Assembly: GCA_945859605.1 (NCBI GenBank) | Contig: OX243824.1 | Coordinates: 33,079,820 to 33,143,819 of the forward strand | Direction: 5' to 3' | Length of the DNA stretch: 64,000 nucleotides | From: Lumbricus rubellus | Taxonomy: Eukaryota > Annelida > Clitellata > Crassiclitellata > Lumbricidae | Shown here: piece after piece, positions 19,561-29,497 of the stretch | Layout: every line of letters begins with the position of its first letter | How positions within the stretch are numbered: the stretch's first letter is position 1 | Made by a program: the position numbers and the translations under genes | Notes under the pieces: model-generated | Seen by the model: the letters and a program-made list of their open reading frames with translations, nothing else | What the model was told of the DNA's origin: nothing | Database searches by the model: none

Positions 19561-19689
19561 CAGCATCTCGTCAGAATTGCATTAGACCTACTGTAGGCTA
19601 ATTTCCTTTCAAATTTATTTCTTGCATGTGCTATATGCTAAAAGCTTATGGATTGCATATTACTGTGTAATGTCGGTAAAAAAAAAGCA

Positions 19690-19835
19690 AATCTGCAACA
19701 TGCTTCCTATCTCTATTGGATGAAGTGTAGAGTGGTGCAAAGGTCTAGTTGTCCGAGTTGGAATAAATGACATTTACAGCATAGTCGGGATTCGGCTCCT
19801 CGAATAATAAGATTTGACCAATTTTATAAAACGCA
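19690..19835 (-). pseudogene. Module D, copy 4
   Basis: Reads IGQILLFEEPNPDYAVNVIY, then after a stop TFAPLYTSSNRDRKHVADLL and a worn end. Order FE--NPDY-VNV ... PLY ... RKH---LL matches module D at 9,743-10,042. A near-identical copy with the same stop is at 27,100-27,275. Confidence 0.5.
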
Positions 19836-19839
19836 AAAC

Positions 19840-20500
19840 ATATAACATAACATATAGCATAACATATATAACATAACATACATAACATAACATATAACAT
19901 ACGGCCTACAGGTTGTGTCTTCTTCTCAGATGCCATGCTATACGTCCAGAAACTGGCAGAAACAAAAGAAATAACCTCAGCGTTAGGAATACGTTGATTA
20001 ATATTTATTATTCACTTTAGAAGTCTGCGTACCCTAAAGTCTTAAGTTGTACACACAAATCAGGCATTTCTAAGAACGAAACATCACAGGAAACATTTAT
20101 CAATTGCGTTAGCCAATCAAGCTTCAATTAATATATTTTAAGACAAGAGAGTGAACATTCGTCTTCAGATTCAACAAGTTTTGACGTAATGTTTAAGGAC
20201 ACGAACATGAGCTGCATGAAAATCGACGTCAGTACCAAGTAGCTTATGATTCTCATCTATATATACAGAGCAAGAATGGTACGTGTCTGCTAGCTAGCTG
20301 CCAATATCATGAAAGGAAAGCGTCTTTAAGAGGGAATGGTCTTATAAGGATTTCAGCGAACATGTGAACCTGAAGAAAATGTATCTTATGCATTAACATG
20401 AGAATTTTTTTAACCAACACATGCACGGGCCGGTACGAAACGTAAACATAGATCGTAAAACAGTAATTCAAACGAGAAGATTAATTATGCAAATTTGAAG
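19840..20500. other. Intergenic, with a CATAACATA simple repeat
   Basis: The short repeat lies at 19,845-19,905 and has a shorter counterpart at 27,283-27,305. No exon supported in the rest. Confidence 0.5.
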
Positions 20501-20585
20501 GCACACCTTTGCCGCAGATTGAAATGTTATTCAGTCCCAGATTGTCAAAGCAAACTGACTTTCTTTCCCCTTCGCTAGATGGTTC

Positions 20586-20999
20586 TTACGCCACTCGTGT
20601 GTACAGATCATTGAAAGTCTGCAGCGCCTCTGCAGCTCGTCGGGCGGCGGCGGCTTCTGCTTCCTCCTGTTCGTCCTCTGCCTGCGCGGCAATCCGCTGG
20701 GCCGCCAGACACGACGCGATGTCGAGAGGTTTCGGGCAGTCATGTGGAAACGCCCGCCCGAAGGACGCGGCGAAATCTCTCCCCAACTTACGACGGATTT
20801 CCGTCCCCACACTTTCCAGCGCTCTTGCGCTCTCTTCCACTGCCGTACGAACGTTGACGGTGGCGTCCGCAGTTGCGGTGAGTATGCGCTGCATCGACAC
20901 TATAGGCTTCAGCAGCGTCCTGCTGCTGTCCAACGCTCCCATGTAGAAGGACAGCTCTTCCACTGTCCAGCTCCTCTGGTGCATGATATTGTCCGCCAT
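20586..20999 (-). CDS. Helical Ala-rich protein, intact module W
   Basis: An intact frame of 137 residues starts MADNIMHQRSWTVEELSFYM just after an acceptor-like TTTTACAG (21,003-21,010), so it is a first coding exon or a whole small protein with an upstream non-coding exon. Residues 10-30 form the W-T-x-E-L-x-F-Y signature shared with the three broken copies (13,681, 19,430, 27,393). The rest is helical: VEESARALESVGTEIRRKLG, then CLAAQRIAAQ and an Ala/Glu-rich end before a stop. It is the only copy without lesions. An oligomerising or coiled-coil role is possible; no function is assigned. Confidence 0.5.
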   Translation of the reverse strand: MADNIMHQRSWTVEELSFYMGALDSSRTLLKPIVSMQRILTATADATVNVRTAVEESARALESVGTEIRRKLGRDFAASFGRAFPHDCPKPLDIASCLAAQRIAAQAEDEQEEAEAAAARRAAEALQTFNDLYTRVA

Positions 21000-21029
21000 T
21001 AGTTACACTGTAAAAGTTGCAGAACACAG

Positions 21030-21719
21030 GCGTTAGACAACATATCGTTGGAACTGCATTAGGCCTACTTTAGGCTAATTTCTTTTCAAATTTAGTTTTC
21101 GCATATGCCACTACGTCCGAACAAGCTCTCTCTCTACTCGTAGGCGCTGCCGACTTTAGTGTCAGTACGTGTCAGTATGAAAGATCAAACTATTTTTAGT
21201 TGAAGTACAAGTTGGATGAATAGCGGAACTGTCATATAGTAGAATTAGAAGCTGGACGAGCGTACGAATAGTACGAAAGGTAATTAACATAAACAATAGT
21301 CAGGGGTACGAAAATTACTCTATATCGCATGCGAAAATAAAAAAATAAATCGGGGGAATTAACCCACAAATACCCATCGATTTGTTCTTATTTGTGGAAT
21401 TATCGCTTCCTTAAATATGTGTGTCATGTGATTCAGCGATATGTCTTTCTGTATTTCTCTTTTAAATTAAAGAAGCAATTTCTCATGTAGTATCCAGCAT
21501 TATACTATAATTGAACGCCAATTGGAATTATTAGCCTAAGTGCAAAAGAAACGACAATTGGATGAAGTAGGCCTATGTCTAGTTCTATTACCTTATCACA
21601 TGTAGGCTGTCCACAAAATGTGGAATTTTACTGTGTAAAATTATATTTAAGACTTGAGGCTAAAAATTAAAATGTCCAAACACTTAGGCTATGCCTAGGC
21701 TAATTTTGCCACTAATGCC
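21030..21719. other. No recognised gene
   Basis: Start shares GCATTAGGCCTACTTTAGGC-type sequence with 19,580 and 27,830, the common 5' flank of module W. The remainder is unremarkable. Confidence 0.4.
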
Positions 21720-21880
21720 TTGAGTGCCATTTTCATGATAAAGGCTATGACCTCATCGCCAGTCATAGGATTTTCAAGGAATTGGAATGCGTCCTCCATG
21801 AAATATGAATCTTCGGATGTGTGTCACGAGGGTAGAACGTACGCCGATGACAAATTCTCAATACTATTGCCGTAGACTGC
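21720..21880 (-). pseudogene. Acidic exon E2, worn copy
   Basis: Reads NLSSAYVLPS, a stop, then SYFMEDAFQFLENPMTGDEV. It parallels the exon at 43,138-43,490 (NALPSWW, SYFPENAFQLMEDSLSVDE). It lies below Cys-rich exon C6 (22,620-22,905) at the place a second exon would occupy, but the stop shows it is not intact. Confidence 0.45.
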
Positions 21881-22619
21881 AAGAGAAAAAATGCTTTTCA
21901 AATAATTTTGAAAAATACCTCGGTATGCTCGTCATTTCACTCCAAATACATTTTATTTATTTATTTTTTAAATTAATTTTTTATTACTTTATTATAATTT
22001 TATATAATTCACCATTTAAAAACAATGGACCTATATACATATTGCATGTATAACACATACTATTGTTGCATCACATGTAATATACCAAATAAACATACTT
22101 TGAGACAATAAGACAGTACACAAATATTTTCATCATGCCCTCTATCAGAAAATTATCATTATTGAGAAATTATGTTGTAAGGCTGAATAGAATTCACGCT
22201 CTAGATATTTGAAAATAGTCTTTATGAATATAACATTCAAAGCTTAGAAATAGTCTATTTCACAACATTTCTTTAAAAATTATACATATTTTATATTTCA
22301 CTACAACTTGGCGGACTGCCAATAAAGTATATGTGTGCAAAGTGAATGCATGTACACAGCCTACATACCGTATCTTATGAAATTTCTTTAGAAACATTCC
22401 CAAGCAACATAAAGTTATATAATTATATTGCGCTATTATTTGAAAAGTAGATTATTGCTTCTACAATATACATAATTTTATAAAGGCTGCTGGATACGAA
22501 TTTACATTCATATGCGTTAGATCGCTGCATTGCAGTCAACATGCATATACCAAACACACTTTTGATATGCAAATGATACTAAAAGTTAAATGTGAATAAG
22601 AGAGAATAAGGAAGTTGAA
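21881..22619. other. AT-rich intron of the C6 copy
   Basis: Between the C6 donor and the worn acidic exon. Parts are repeated in the C7 intron (22,140-22,400 with 23,590-23,830) and at 43,500-43,880, so the intron is a conserved component of the duplicated unit. Confidence 0.5.
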
Positions 22620-22905
22620 AGGTGTAGCACTTACAGTACTCGTCCAATTGTTCAGTGCACATGCCGCACATCGCTTCGGCGTTTGGCATGCCGTCATTCA
22701 CATACCACGATTGCGTCTCTCCACCGGTGCCGCCACACAACCGCCATCCATTTGCAACCATAGCGTCTTCCTCTTCAGTCTCAGTCGGCATGGCGACAAC
22801 ATTTTGCTGCGCCATGTTGTTACTTTGTACAGACGCAAACGCCATCTGAACTTCGTCGTAGCACAGCATGCATATGTCGACACATTCACCATACCTACAG
22901 TACAT
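22620..22905 (-). CDS. Cys-rich first exon, copy C6 (intact)
   Basis: Reads MYCRYGECVDICMLCYDEVQ, VANGWRLCGG, TQSWYVNDGMPNAEAMCGMC and TEQLDEY, ending at a consensus donor GTAAGTGC. Cys pairs ICMLC and MCGMC about 70 residues apart, plus C3, C8 and the WRLC Cys, could form a zinc site; this is inference from spacing. No stop or frameshift. A TATA box lies about 40 bp upstream of the ATG. This and C8 are the best candidates for expressed members. I do not recognise the family. Confidence 0.6.
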
Positions 22906-22943
22906 TCTCGAAGTTGCGAATTATTTTGGGGTCCACATGGGTC

Positions 22944-22955
22944 TATATTTATATA
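22944..22955 (-). promoter_or_regulatory. TATA box of copy C6
   Basis: TATATAAATATA on the minus strand, about 40 bp before the start codon and followed by CCCATGTGG. Same arrangement as in C7 and C8. Confidence 0.6.
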
Positions 22956-23087
22956 GGAAAATTGTGGTGGGGGCATTGATGCTCAAATAATGAGTTAGCC
23001 CTAAATTGTGGAAATGGCACACCGTGGGTCAAATGCCCACGTTTGACGCGCATAATTACCTCCCACAGATCCTTACCTCCCACAGAT

Positions 23088-23440
23088 CCTTAAGTGCCCA
23101 TTGTGTGAAGGAATGTGCATGTCTTTACACACATCGTCAAAATGCTGATCGAATTCATCAACCTTTGCAGACATAGAGTCCCAGCTCTCATTGTCCTCTT
23201 CGTTATCTGCGAAATACGCAGTCGCAGTCTCCGCCTCGTCAGTATAGTCATAATCGAACATCGGCGGCACCCAAGCATTCTCGCCTTCAAAATAATCGTC
23301 CACGTCGTGCGAAGTTAGCGGCCAATCAATGAATGACGCCGCGTAATCTGTATGATAGAAGCTGCCGTCTTGTGGTAATGCGGCATGGTTACGTATTGCA
23401 CCTCCTCAGCGTTGATGTGACCAACTGTGTGTGAGAGAGA
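23088..23440 (-). pseudogene. Acidic exon E2, second exon of copy C7
   Basis: An acceptor CTCACACACAG lies at about 23,425. Two frames are used: GHINAEEVQYVTMPHY just after the acceptor, and then, one base shifted, DGSFYHTDYAASFIDWPL, ENAWVPPMFDYDYTDEAETA and ESWDSMSAKVDEFDQHFDDV. The second frame is strongly acidic and shares ESWDSM--KVDE with 35,690-35,850 (LSWDSMIVNVDEED). The frame change means the exon is damaged or starts at a different acceptor. Confidence 0.45.
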
Positions 23441-24365
23441 GAACAACACTTCTTTAATTAATTTGAAAATTATATTATATTATGCACAACATTTCAAATT
23501 TATTATTTTTATATTACACTTTTTAAAGACAATATATTGTATGTATGCAATCATTTCCCGAAAATTAAACTATATTGTTGAAGCACAAAATTATAATTAT
23601 TGAGAAATTATGTTATAAGGCTGAATAGAATTCACGCTCTAGATATTTGAAAATAGTCTTTATAAATATCTCATTTAAAGAATTAGTCTATTTCACAACA
23701 TTTCTTTAAAAATCATTCATATTTTACTACAACTTGGTGGACGGTCAATAAAGTATATATGCGTGCAAAGTGAATGCATGTGCACAGCCTACTTATCTTA
23801 TGAAATTTCTTTAGAAACATTAGATAATCTGAAGCGTTGTAGAATTCCTCTAGAACGTTTTCAATTCTCAGGTAACTTATTGCGCGCAGATACTCATTTT
23901 CTAATGCTGAGCGTGATTCGCCCTCTGTCGTTCTTCAATCTACAATCATTAACAGCAAACCTCAAAACCTTCGATAAAAATTGCCGAAGTTTAGATATCT
24001 GTAATACACTTCACACGCGCATATGCTTGACATTCAACACTTATATACCTATATCTAATATTATTTTAAAATGCCGACATAGCAGGTTGCATGAAATTTG
24101 ATGTTTATGGTGCGACGCAAGAAGGCTGTTTCATAGAACTTATGCACTTGAGTGTAGAAGTATTTTCCAATACCAAGCACACATACACACACAAGTGCGT
24201 AAGCAATTTTATAAAGGCTGCTGAATACGAATTTACATTCATATGCATTAGTTCGCCGCATTGCAGTCAACATGCATATACCAAACACAATTTTTATATG
24301 CAAATGATACTAAAAGTTAAATGTGAATAAGAGAGAAGAAAGAAGTTGAAAGGTGTAGCACTTAC
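23441..24365. other. Intron of copy C7
   Basis: AT-rich, repeating parts of the C6 intron (GAGAAATTATGTTATAAGGC and CTAGATATTTGAAAATAGTC in both). Includes a short CACACATACACACAC stretch at 24,178-24,193. No additional exon seen. Confidence 0.5.
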
Positions 24366-24639
24366 AGTACTCGTCCAATTGTGCAGTGCACATGCCGCAC
24401 ATCGCTTCGGTGTTTGGCATGCCGTCATTCACATACTACGATTGCGCATTCTCTCCACCGGTGCCACTACACAACCGCCATCCATATGCAACCATAGCGT
24501 CTTCCTCTTCAGACTCTGTCGGCATGGCGACAACATTTTGCTGCGCCACGTTGATACTTTCTGCAGGCGCAAACGCCATCTGAAATTCCTCGCAGCACAG
24601 CATGTATATATCTGCACATTCGCCATGTCTACAGCACAT
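24366..24639 (-). pseudogene. Cys-rich first exon, copy C7 (nonsense mutation)
   Basis: Reads MCCRHGECADIYMLCCEEFQ, VAYGWRLCSG, then NAQS and a TAG in place of the Trp codon of SWYVND, then MPNTEAMCGMC and TAQLDEY with a good donor. One G-to-A change would account for the stop. Otherwise very close to C6. TATA box at 24,675-24,688. Confidence 0.65.
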
Positions 24640-24674
24640 TCTTGAACTTGCGAATTATTTTGGGTTCCACATGG

Positions 24675-24688
24675 ATATATATTTATAT
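24675..24688 (-). promoter_or_regulatory. TATA box of copy C7
   Basis: ATATAAATATATAT on the minus strand followed by CCATGTGG, about 40 bp ahead of the start codon, as in C6 and C8. Confidence 0.55.
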
Positions 24689-24759
24689 GCAAATGATACT
24701 AAAAGTTAAATGTGAATAAGAGAGAATAAAGAAAAGAAGTTGAAACGTGCAGTACTTGC

Positions 24760-25033
24760 AGTACTTGTCCAATGGTGCTGTGCACATGCCGCACATCGCT
24801 TCGGTGTTTGGCATATGGTCATTCACATACCACGCCGCCTCAGTCGATCCACATCCACCACCACACAGCAACCATCCATGGGTCGCCATATCACCTTGCT
24901 CTTCAAAAGTATTCGGCATTGCGCTAGCATTGTGCTCTGCCAAACTAGCGTTTTCCTCAAGCGCAGTCGCAAGATGTCTCTCTTCATAACACAACATACA
25001 TAGATGTGCGAGTTCGGCATGTCTGCAGTACAT
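24760..25033 (-). CDS. Cys-rich first exon, copy C8 (intact, GC donor)
   Basis: Reads MYCRHAELAHLCMLCYEERH, THGWLLCGGGCG, EAAWYVNDHMPNTEAMCGMC, TAPLDKY. The frame is open and a TATA box lies about 40 bp upstream. Where other copies have GTAAGT, this one reads TACTGCAAGTAC, so the exon would need a GC-AG splice or reads on into KYCTFQLLFFIL and a stop. No second exon follows before the promoter of C7, so if expressed it may give a single-exon product. Confidence 0.55.
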
Positions 25034-25071
25034 TCTTGCCGTCTCGAGTTATGTTGAGTGCCACATGGATA

Positions 25072-25085
25072 TGTATTTATATATG
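25072..25085 (-). promoter_or_regulatory. TATA box of copy C8
   Basis: Minus strand ATATATAAATAC followed by ATATCCATGTGG, matching the core promoter layout of C6 and C7. Confidence 0.55.
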
Positions 25086-25859
25086 AAAATTGTGGTGGGG
25101 ATACTCCTTTCTCAGCGTTTTCCTTGCCTGCGGACAGTCCTGCTCGTTGTAGTGGTAATCATCATCGTCATGTGATAATATTCGTAGATCGTCCATAATG
25201 AAGGTGAAGTTAAGGTCTTGCAGAAGAATGTTATTGAGGTTTCAAAGTATCACATCTCCCAGGAACGACGACAAAATTTCCGCATTTCTTTCTGTTAATT
25301 CCTTTATTCCTGCAGCGACCAAAATTGATCTGCAGCTTAATGCAGACTTCATCTGAAAATCATTACATAGCCAAAATAATATAAAATTTGACTGTTTTAA
25401 TGGAACCGTGATTTGCTCCATGATCCTGGCAACACGCTTTGCTGTGCTCTCTGATTTGTGTGAAATGCGAGAGCAACAGCAATGTGCTGTAGCGCAGCAA
25501 ATTTGTCTTATGAGTTTGGGCGATGTCTTGTTTGAATAAATGACAAGAGGTCCAAGTCATTTAGACTCGATGCATAGTACGTAGTTGCATGAGAAATTAC
25601 TAAAGTATTTAGTGAGTCGCCACTAAACTCTGTGACTTACTTCGAAGGACTTGTACAGTGCACCAAGTAGTTCAGAAGGTGATGGTAGCATTTTCTTTAA
25701 ACCGCGCTTTGGTGGTGGACGAAACATGACCAGAAGACAGTAGAACGCCACTTCACTTTTCTTATCTGAATAGAACGCTCGATTTGTTAGAAACAGCGTG
25801 CTATATACAAATATATAGCGTGGCACCTGGGCGTGATCGATGATCATTTGTTACAGATA
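25086..25859. other. No recognised gene
   Basis: Short frames only; GGTGGTGGACGAAACATGAC region gives no motif. No repeat identified. Confidence 0.4.
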
Positions 25860-26735
25860 GCAAAACAAGTACGTGATTACGACAGCGTAGAAAATCAGCA
25901 GTAGAGGGCGTACTTTCAAGTTGCTGACATCCATTCCGCACAATTTGAGTAGCAGCAAATAGAGTTTGCGACTCTCTGTACTTAGTAATGTCAACCCGGT
26001 TCTTGTCCACCGCATGTCCAGTTCCTTTGCAGTGTATGGAAAACACAGCGACTTGGAAGGCTTCTTTTTTATCTCAAATAGCCAACTATCTATAACTCAT
26101 CCTGCGCATTAATCACTTGTCAGGTAATTACAGAAGTATTTGTGAAATTTCAACTTGTGGTGTATGGTCCTTATACTGAACTTGAAGCCGTCTTTTGATT
26201 TCAATTTGTCCTGAAGAAGTTCATAAAAATATTTCTTCATGCACAATTTTGTGAGGCAGGTGAAATTCATTCCAACAGACTCCACATTACTTGACGAGCA
26301 TCCAGGGCATACATTTCAGGCCTCGTCTTACTACCAGCTTCAATGTTGGACATGTAATCTTTGAATGAAGCAAGTATACTTCTTAAATTTTGGAGGCACC
26401 CCTGGAGATACTAATGCATCTTGTCGAATTTCACCTGGGAATGCATCAGGCTCACATTCCATGAGTGGATCTTCACAAGCAGCTGAATGGGTTCGGACCG
26501 GAGATTCGGTAATAACTTGTCTCGCAGGAAAGTTACTGACGAATAGATTTTCAGAAACTCCCTTTCTCACAGGCAAAACGGGAGTGTCTTTAGAAACTGT
26601 TAGCTGACTGTTGTTCATTATTCCCAAAACCCGTACGGATTCTTTATGGAACCGTCTAAACCTAATAATACATGTTGGCCAGGGGCAAGCAAATTTGGAT
26701 TTAGGTTATTTCTTTTTCTTCTTCTATAACCATCA
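25860..26735. repeat. Duplicated block D, copy 2
   Basis: Collinear with about 1,380-2,300: TTCCGCACAATTTGAGTAGC, TAGCCAACTATCTATAACTC, TTTTGGAGGCACCCCTG and ATTCCCAAAACCCGTACGGA all recur there. Ends with the worn retroposon tail TTCTATAACCATCAACGTG. Confidence 0.6.
26340..26627 (-). pseudogene. Degenerate coding block, paralogue of 1,735-2,143
   Basis: Reads MNNSQLTVSKDTPVLPVRKG, VITESPVRTHSAACEDPLME and EIRQDALVSPGVPPKFKKY. This copy is longer and less damaged than the one at 1,735-2,143. Family not recognised; likely part of a transposon-type protein given its company. Confidence 0.4.
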
Positions 26736-27090
26736 ACGTGATTAAGCAAAATTGTTGCTTCCAACTTCCAAACACCACGACGTGTACAATACGTTCAGTG
26801 ACAAAGAATAATTCCGACTAAACAAGATCACAGACGATTTATCAAAACAAAACAGAAAATACCCGATTGGGTCTCGCAAATCCGGACAATTAAGTCCCAC
26901 AATTAAATTGTGCCACATGGTGGTCCACAATATGTGGTGGGCGATCAAGCCTCTTTTCGCTCTCTTGGTTTTTTTTAGCAGCGATGTCCATGATTGCGAG
27001 TAATACAGAATCAATCGAAACAAAATAATAGCAGCCAAACACGGCTGAAAATAATACAGAAAAAAAGATAGTGGTTGGATAGCAATGTCA
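26736..27090. other. No recognised gene
   Basis: A minus-strand frame exists but shows no family resemblance. AGCCAAACACGGCTGAAAAT at 27,032 repeats the junction sequence at 6,838. Confidence 0.35.
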
Positions 27091-27099
27091 ACAGAAGAG

Positions 27100-27275
27100 C
27101 TTATGGATTGCGTATTGCTGTGTAATCTCGGTTCTCCATTTCACTTAAAAGTAGCCAATCTGCAACATGCTTCCTATCTCTATTGGACGAAGTGTAGAGT
27201 GGTGCAAAGGTCTAGTTGTCCGAGTTTTAATAAATGACATTTACAGCATAGTCGGGATTCGGCTCCTCAAATGCG
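27100..27275 (-). pseudogene. Module D, copy 5
   Basis: Reads EEPNPDYAVNVIY, stop, NSDN, stop, TFAPLYTSSNRDRKHVADWL and LLSEMENRDYTAIRNP. Shares the stop before TFAPLY with copy 4 (19,690-19,835), so both descend from an already broken copy. Confidence 0.5.
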
Positions 27276-27392
27276 CAAAACATATATATAATATAACATA
27301 TAACATCAAAAGTCAAAATGAAAATTGTTAAATGTACGAAATGTCGATTGCATCGTCGCACGTCGGCTGGCTAGTCGCGAGGGTAGAGACGG

Positions 27393-27790
27393 TTGATTAG
27401 CGGCAGTGTCGCTGCAGCTCGTCAGGCGGCGTCGGCGGCGACAGCTTCTGCCTCTTCTGCTTCAGCAGCAGCATGCGCGGCAATCCGTTGTGCTGCCAGA
27501 CACGACGTGACATCGACATGGTGCGGGAGGCTCCGTGACCACGCGCGCCCGAAAGATGTGGCAAAATCTCTTGCCAGATCCATCGTCATCTCAGTCGCCA
27601 CTCTGTTCAGAGCTGACGAACTCGTTGGCGCTGGCAGTGGCGTCCGCAGTTTCGCGCAGTCCCTGCTGCATGCGAAGCATAGGATCCAGCATGGTTTTGC
27701 ACCTCTCCAGCGCTACGTTGAAGAAGCGCAGCTCTGCCACTGTCCATCTCGTTTCGTCTATCCTCTTCTCCGCCAACAGATCTGTAAAAG
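27393..27790 (-). pseudogene. Helical module W, copy 4
   Basis: Upstream part, after an acceptor TTTTACAG (27,783-27,790), reads RWTVAELRFFNVALERCKTM, GLRETADATASANEFVSSEQ, SGD and a stop; the rest in another frame gives FATSFGRAWSRSLPHHVDVT and SCLAAQRIAAHAAAEAEEAE. Same lesion as copy 1 at 13,681-14,060. Confidence 0.55.
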
Positions 27791-27855
27791 TTGCAGAACA
27801 CAGGCGTTAGACAGCATCTCGTCAGAATTGCATTAGACCTATTGTAGGCTAAATT

Positions 27856-27992
27856 CTTTTCAAATTTATTTTCGCATATGCTACAGTGCCCGATAAAGGA
27901 AACATTATTATTAATGCACAAAGAAAAGTCCTTATTATCTATGTGTGAAACGGAAGTTCGTTGTCCTATAGCGTCGTCCACTAGTCACGACG
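27856..27992. repeat. Repeat unit F, left half beside the LTR element
   Basis: Matches 4,393-4,545 (CATATGCTACAGTGCCCGAT, GAAACGGAAG, TATAGCGTCGTCC). The matching right half is at 29,935-30,060, beyond the LTR retrotransposon. Confidence 0.6.
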
Positions 27993-28008
27993 GTGACTAG
28001 TGGACGAC
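27973..28008. repeat. Perfect 16-bp palindrome at the LTR junction
   Basis: GTCGTCCACTAGTCAC, a four-base loop GACG, then the exact reverse complement GTGACTAGTGGACGAC. It spans the point where repeat unit F meets the truncated LTR, so one arm lies in F and the other runs into LTR sequence. Confidence 0.85.
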
Positions 28009-28196
28009 AGCACAGCAGACAACGGCTAACGGAGCCAAGGAAGACGGATAAGCGGCCAGAGCACCAACAAGGTGAAGACGGCGACGTAGAAGCAGAACCA
28101 GCACACCACGACCACACTCAACAAGAGACATCAACCACACTCCTCACACACCACAACCGAAGGGCCTTTACCCACGAAAGCAGACCCTTAAATAGG
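28002..28196 (-). repeat. Truncated downstream LTR
   Basis: Matches 29,659-29,853, from the GCCTATTTAAGGG (TATA-like) to GGACGACAGC. About 37 bp of the LTR start and 161 bp of its end are missing. One difference noted: GGTGAAGACG here, GGTTAAGACG in the other copy. Confidence 0.8.
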
Positions 28197-29195
28197 CTAC
28201 ACTACACTCTCAGGACTTTTGTCCAAAAGCCACCTGTGTATCTCTAGTGGTAACGCTTGTACAAATTGCTCCATCTGTATGACCTCTTTAAATTTAGCCA
28301 AATCATCCCACGACTGTGTACCCTCGATCCAACGCTGAAAAGGTATCTGAAGGCGAAATCCATAATTTGCAAAAGTCTCCCGTGGTTCTTTTTTCAACCC
28401 CCGAAATTTCTTCCGATAGAATTCAGGTATCCTTTCATAAGCCGTGAGGAGCGCAGTTTTAGCAACATCATAATTCACACAATCATCCAAAGACAAAGAC
28501 GCAAATACTTTTGCCGCCTTACCCGACAGTTGTGGCTGTAAAAGGGATGACCATCTTCCCATCGGAATTTTATGCAAAGCCATCGCCTGTTCGAACGCCG
28601 CAAAATAATGTTCGATATCTGTAGGGTCAAATTTAGGAACAAATTTCATCGCCGCCCCAAAACGAAAATCCTCCTTGTTCTGCACAGGTCGTTCAACCAC
28701 ACCTCCTAATTCTAAGGTCCTCATATCAATATCAAATTTCTGTTTTTCGACCTCCAAATTCATCCTCTTCTCCTCTATGTCAAATCTCCTTTTCGTCTCC
28801 TCAGCCTCAGCCTCCATTTTCATTTTCTTCTCCTCGGCCTCAGCTGCCATTCGTATTTTCTCAGCCTCTGCTTCCGCTACCATTCTCATTTTCTTCTCCT
28901 CTGCCTCAGCTGCCATTCTCAGTTTCTCTTTCTCCATTTCCCACTCAAATTCGCGGTCCTCCTTAAATTTCAGGCGCTCCCTTTCGACGGCCTCTCTCTT
29001 CGCTTGTGCCCGAAGTTTCCAATCCTCACTTCCATGTTTAGGCGACAACGCTTTACTCGCCAACTTCTGTAATTGAGGTTTTGTTAACCCTTTAACGTCC
29101 TCACCCAACGTCACACAATATTGTTTCAATTCCTCCAGCGGCAAATCCACTATCTCGTCCCATTCAAGAAGAGTAACTTCCACGGTAGACGCCAT
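28197..29195 (-). CDS. gag: Retrotransposon Gag protein (C-terminally truncated)
   Basis: A frame of 332 codons. Residues 1-60 start MASTVEVTLLEWDEIVDLPL and form a small N-terminal domain; about 65-165 is a charged coiled coil with repeats of AEAEEKKMRM type; 170-325 is the gag core (FVPKFDPTDIEHYFAAFEQA, WSSLLQPQLSGKAAKVFASL, YDVAKTALLTAYERIPEFYR, ETFANYGFRLQIPFQRW). This core is the Gypsy-gag type related to vertebrate SCAN domains. The CCHC zinc knuckle and pol are lost. The last residues (PESVV) are encoded at the joint with the partial LTR. No internal stops, so decay is recent or slow. Confidence 0.7.
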   Translation of the reverse strand: MASTVEVTLLEWDEIVDLPLEELKQYCVTLGEDVKGLTKPQLQKLASKALSPKHGSEDWKLRAQAKREAVERERLKFKEDREFEWEMEKEKLRMAAEAEEKKMRMVAEAEAEKIRMAAEAEEKKMKMEAEAEETKRRFDIEEKRMNLEVEKQKFDIDMRTLELGGVVERPVQNKEDFRFGAAMKFVPKFDPTDIEHYFAAFEQAMALHKIPMGRWSSLLQPQLSGKAAKVFASLSLDDCVNYDVAKTALLTAYERIPEFYRKKFRGLKKEPRETFANYGFRLQIPFQRWIEGTQSWDDLAKFKEVIQMEQFVQALPLEIHRWLLDKSPESVV

Positions 29196-29481
29196 AATAG
29201 TCTAACTGCGCAGACCACGGAGACCAAAATTCTCCCAAAAATTTCCAGTGCGAACAGTCCACTTCAAAACTGTCGTAAATGCGAAAACGCACAAAATTTA
29301 TGCCAATGCACGAAATTCAATAGCCCAGGCCCCCAAAACGAAATGCGACACCGCAAAATGACCGACAAATAACGGCAAATTCTCTCAAAATTCCGAGAAC
29401 CACACGGACCAAAACATCCGAAATTTCCCAACGGAATTACGCAAATGCCCATTCACTACACCGCCCAAAACGAGCAAAAGA

Positions 29482-29497
29482 ACGGAGGGCCCCCATT
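29482..29497 (-). other. Primer-binding site of the LTR element
   Basis: The minus strand immediately after the LTR reads AATGGGGGCCCTCCG. TGGGGGC is complementary to the CCCCCA 3' end of tRNAs such as tRNA-Pro. The match beyond the first eight bases is poor for the standard tRNA-Pro, so the primer is not certain. Confidence 0.5.

Noticed and set aside
26742..27038. Minus-strand frame of 98 codons with KKTKRAKRGL
   Set aside because: No family resemblance or paralogue, and it runs into a repeat junction shared with 6,838; left unannotated as a gene.
28675..29076. Plus-strand frame rich in SSASA and SFSIS
   Set aside because: It is the complement of the gag coiled-coil region; gag has the domain match and LTR context.
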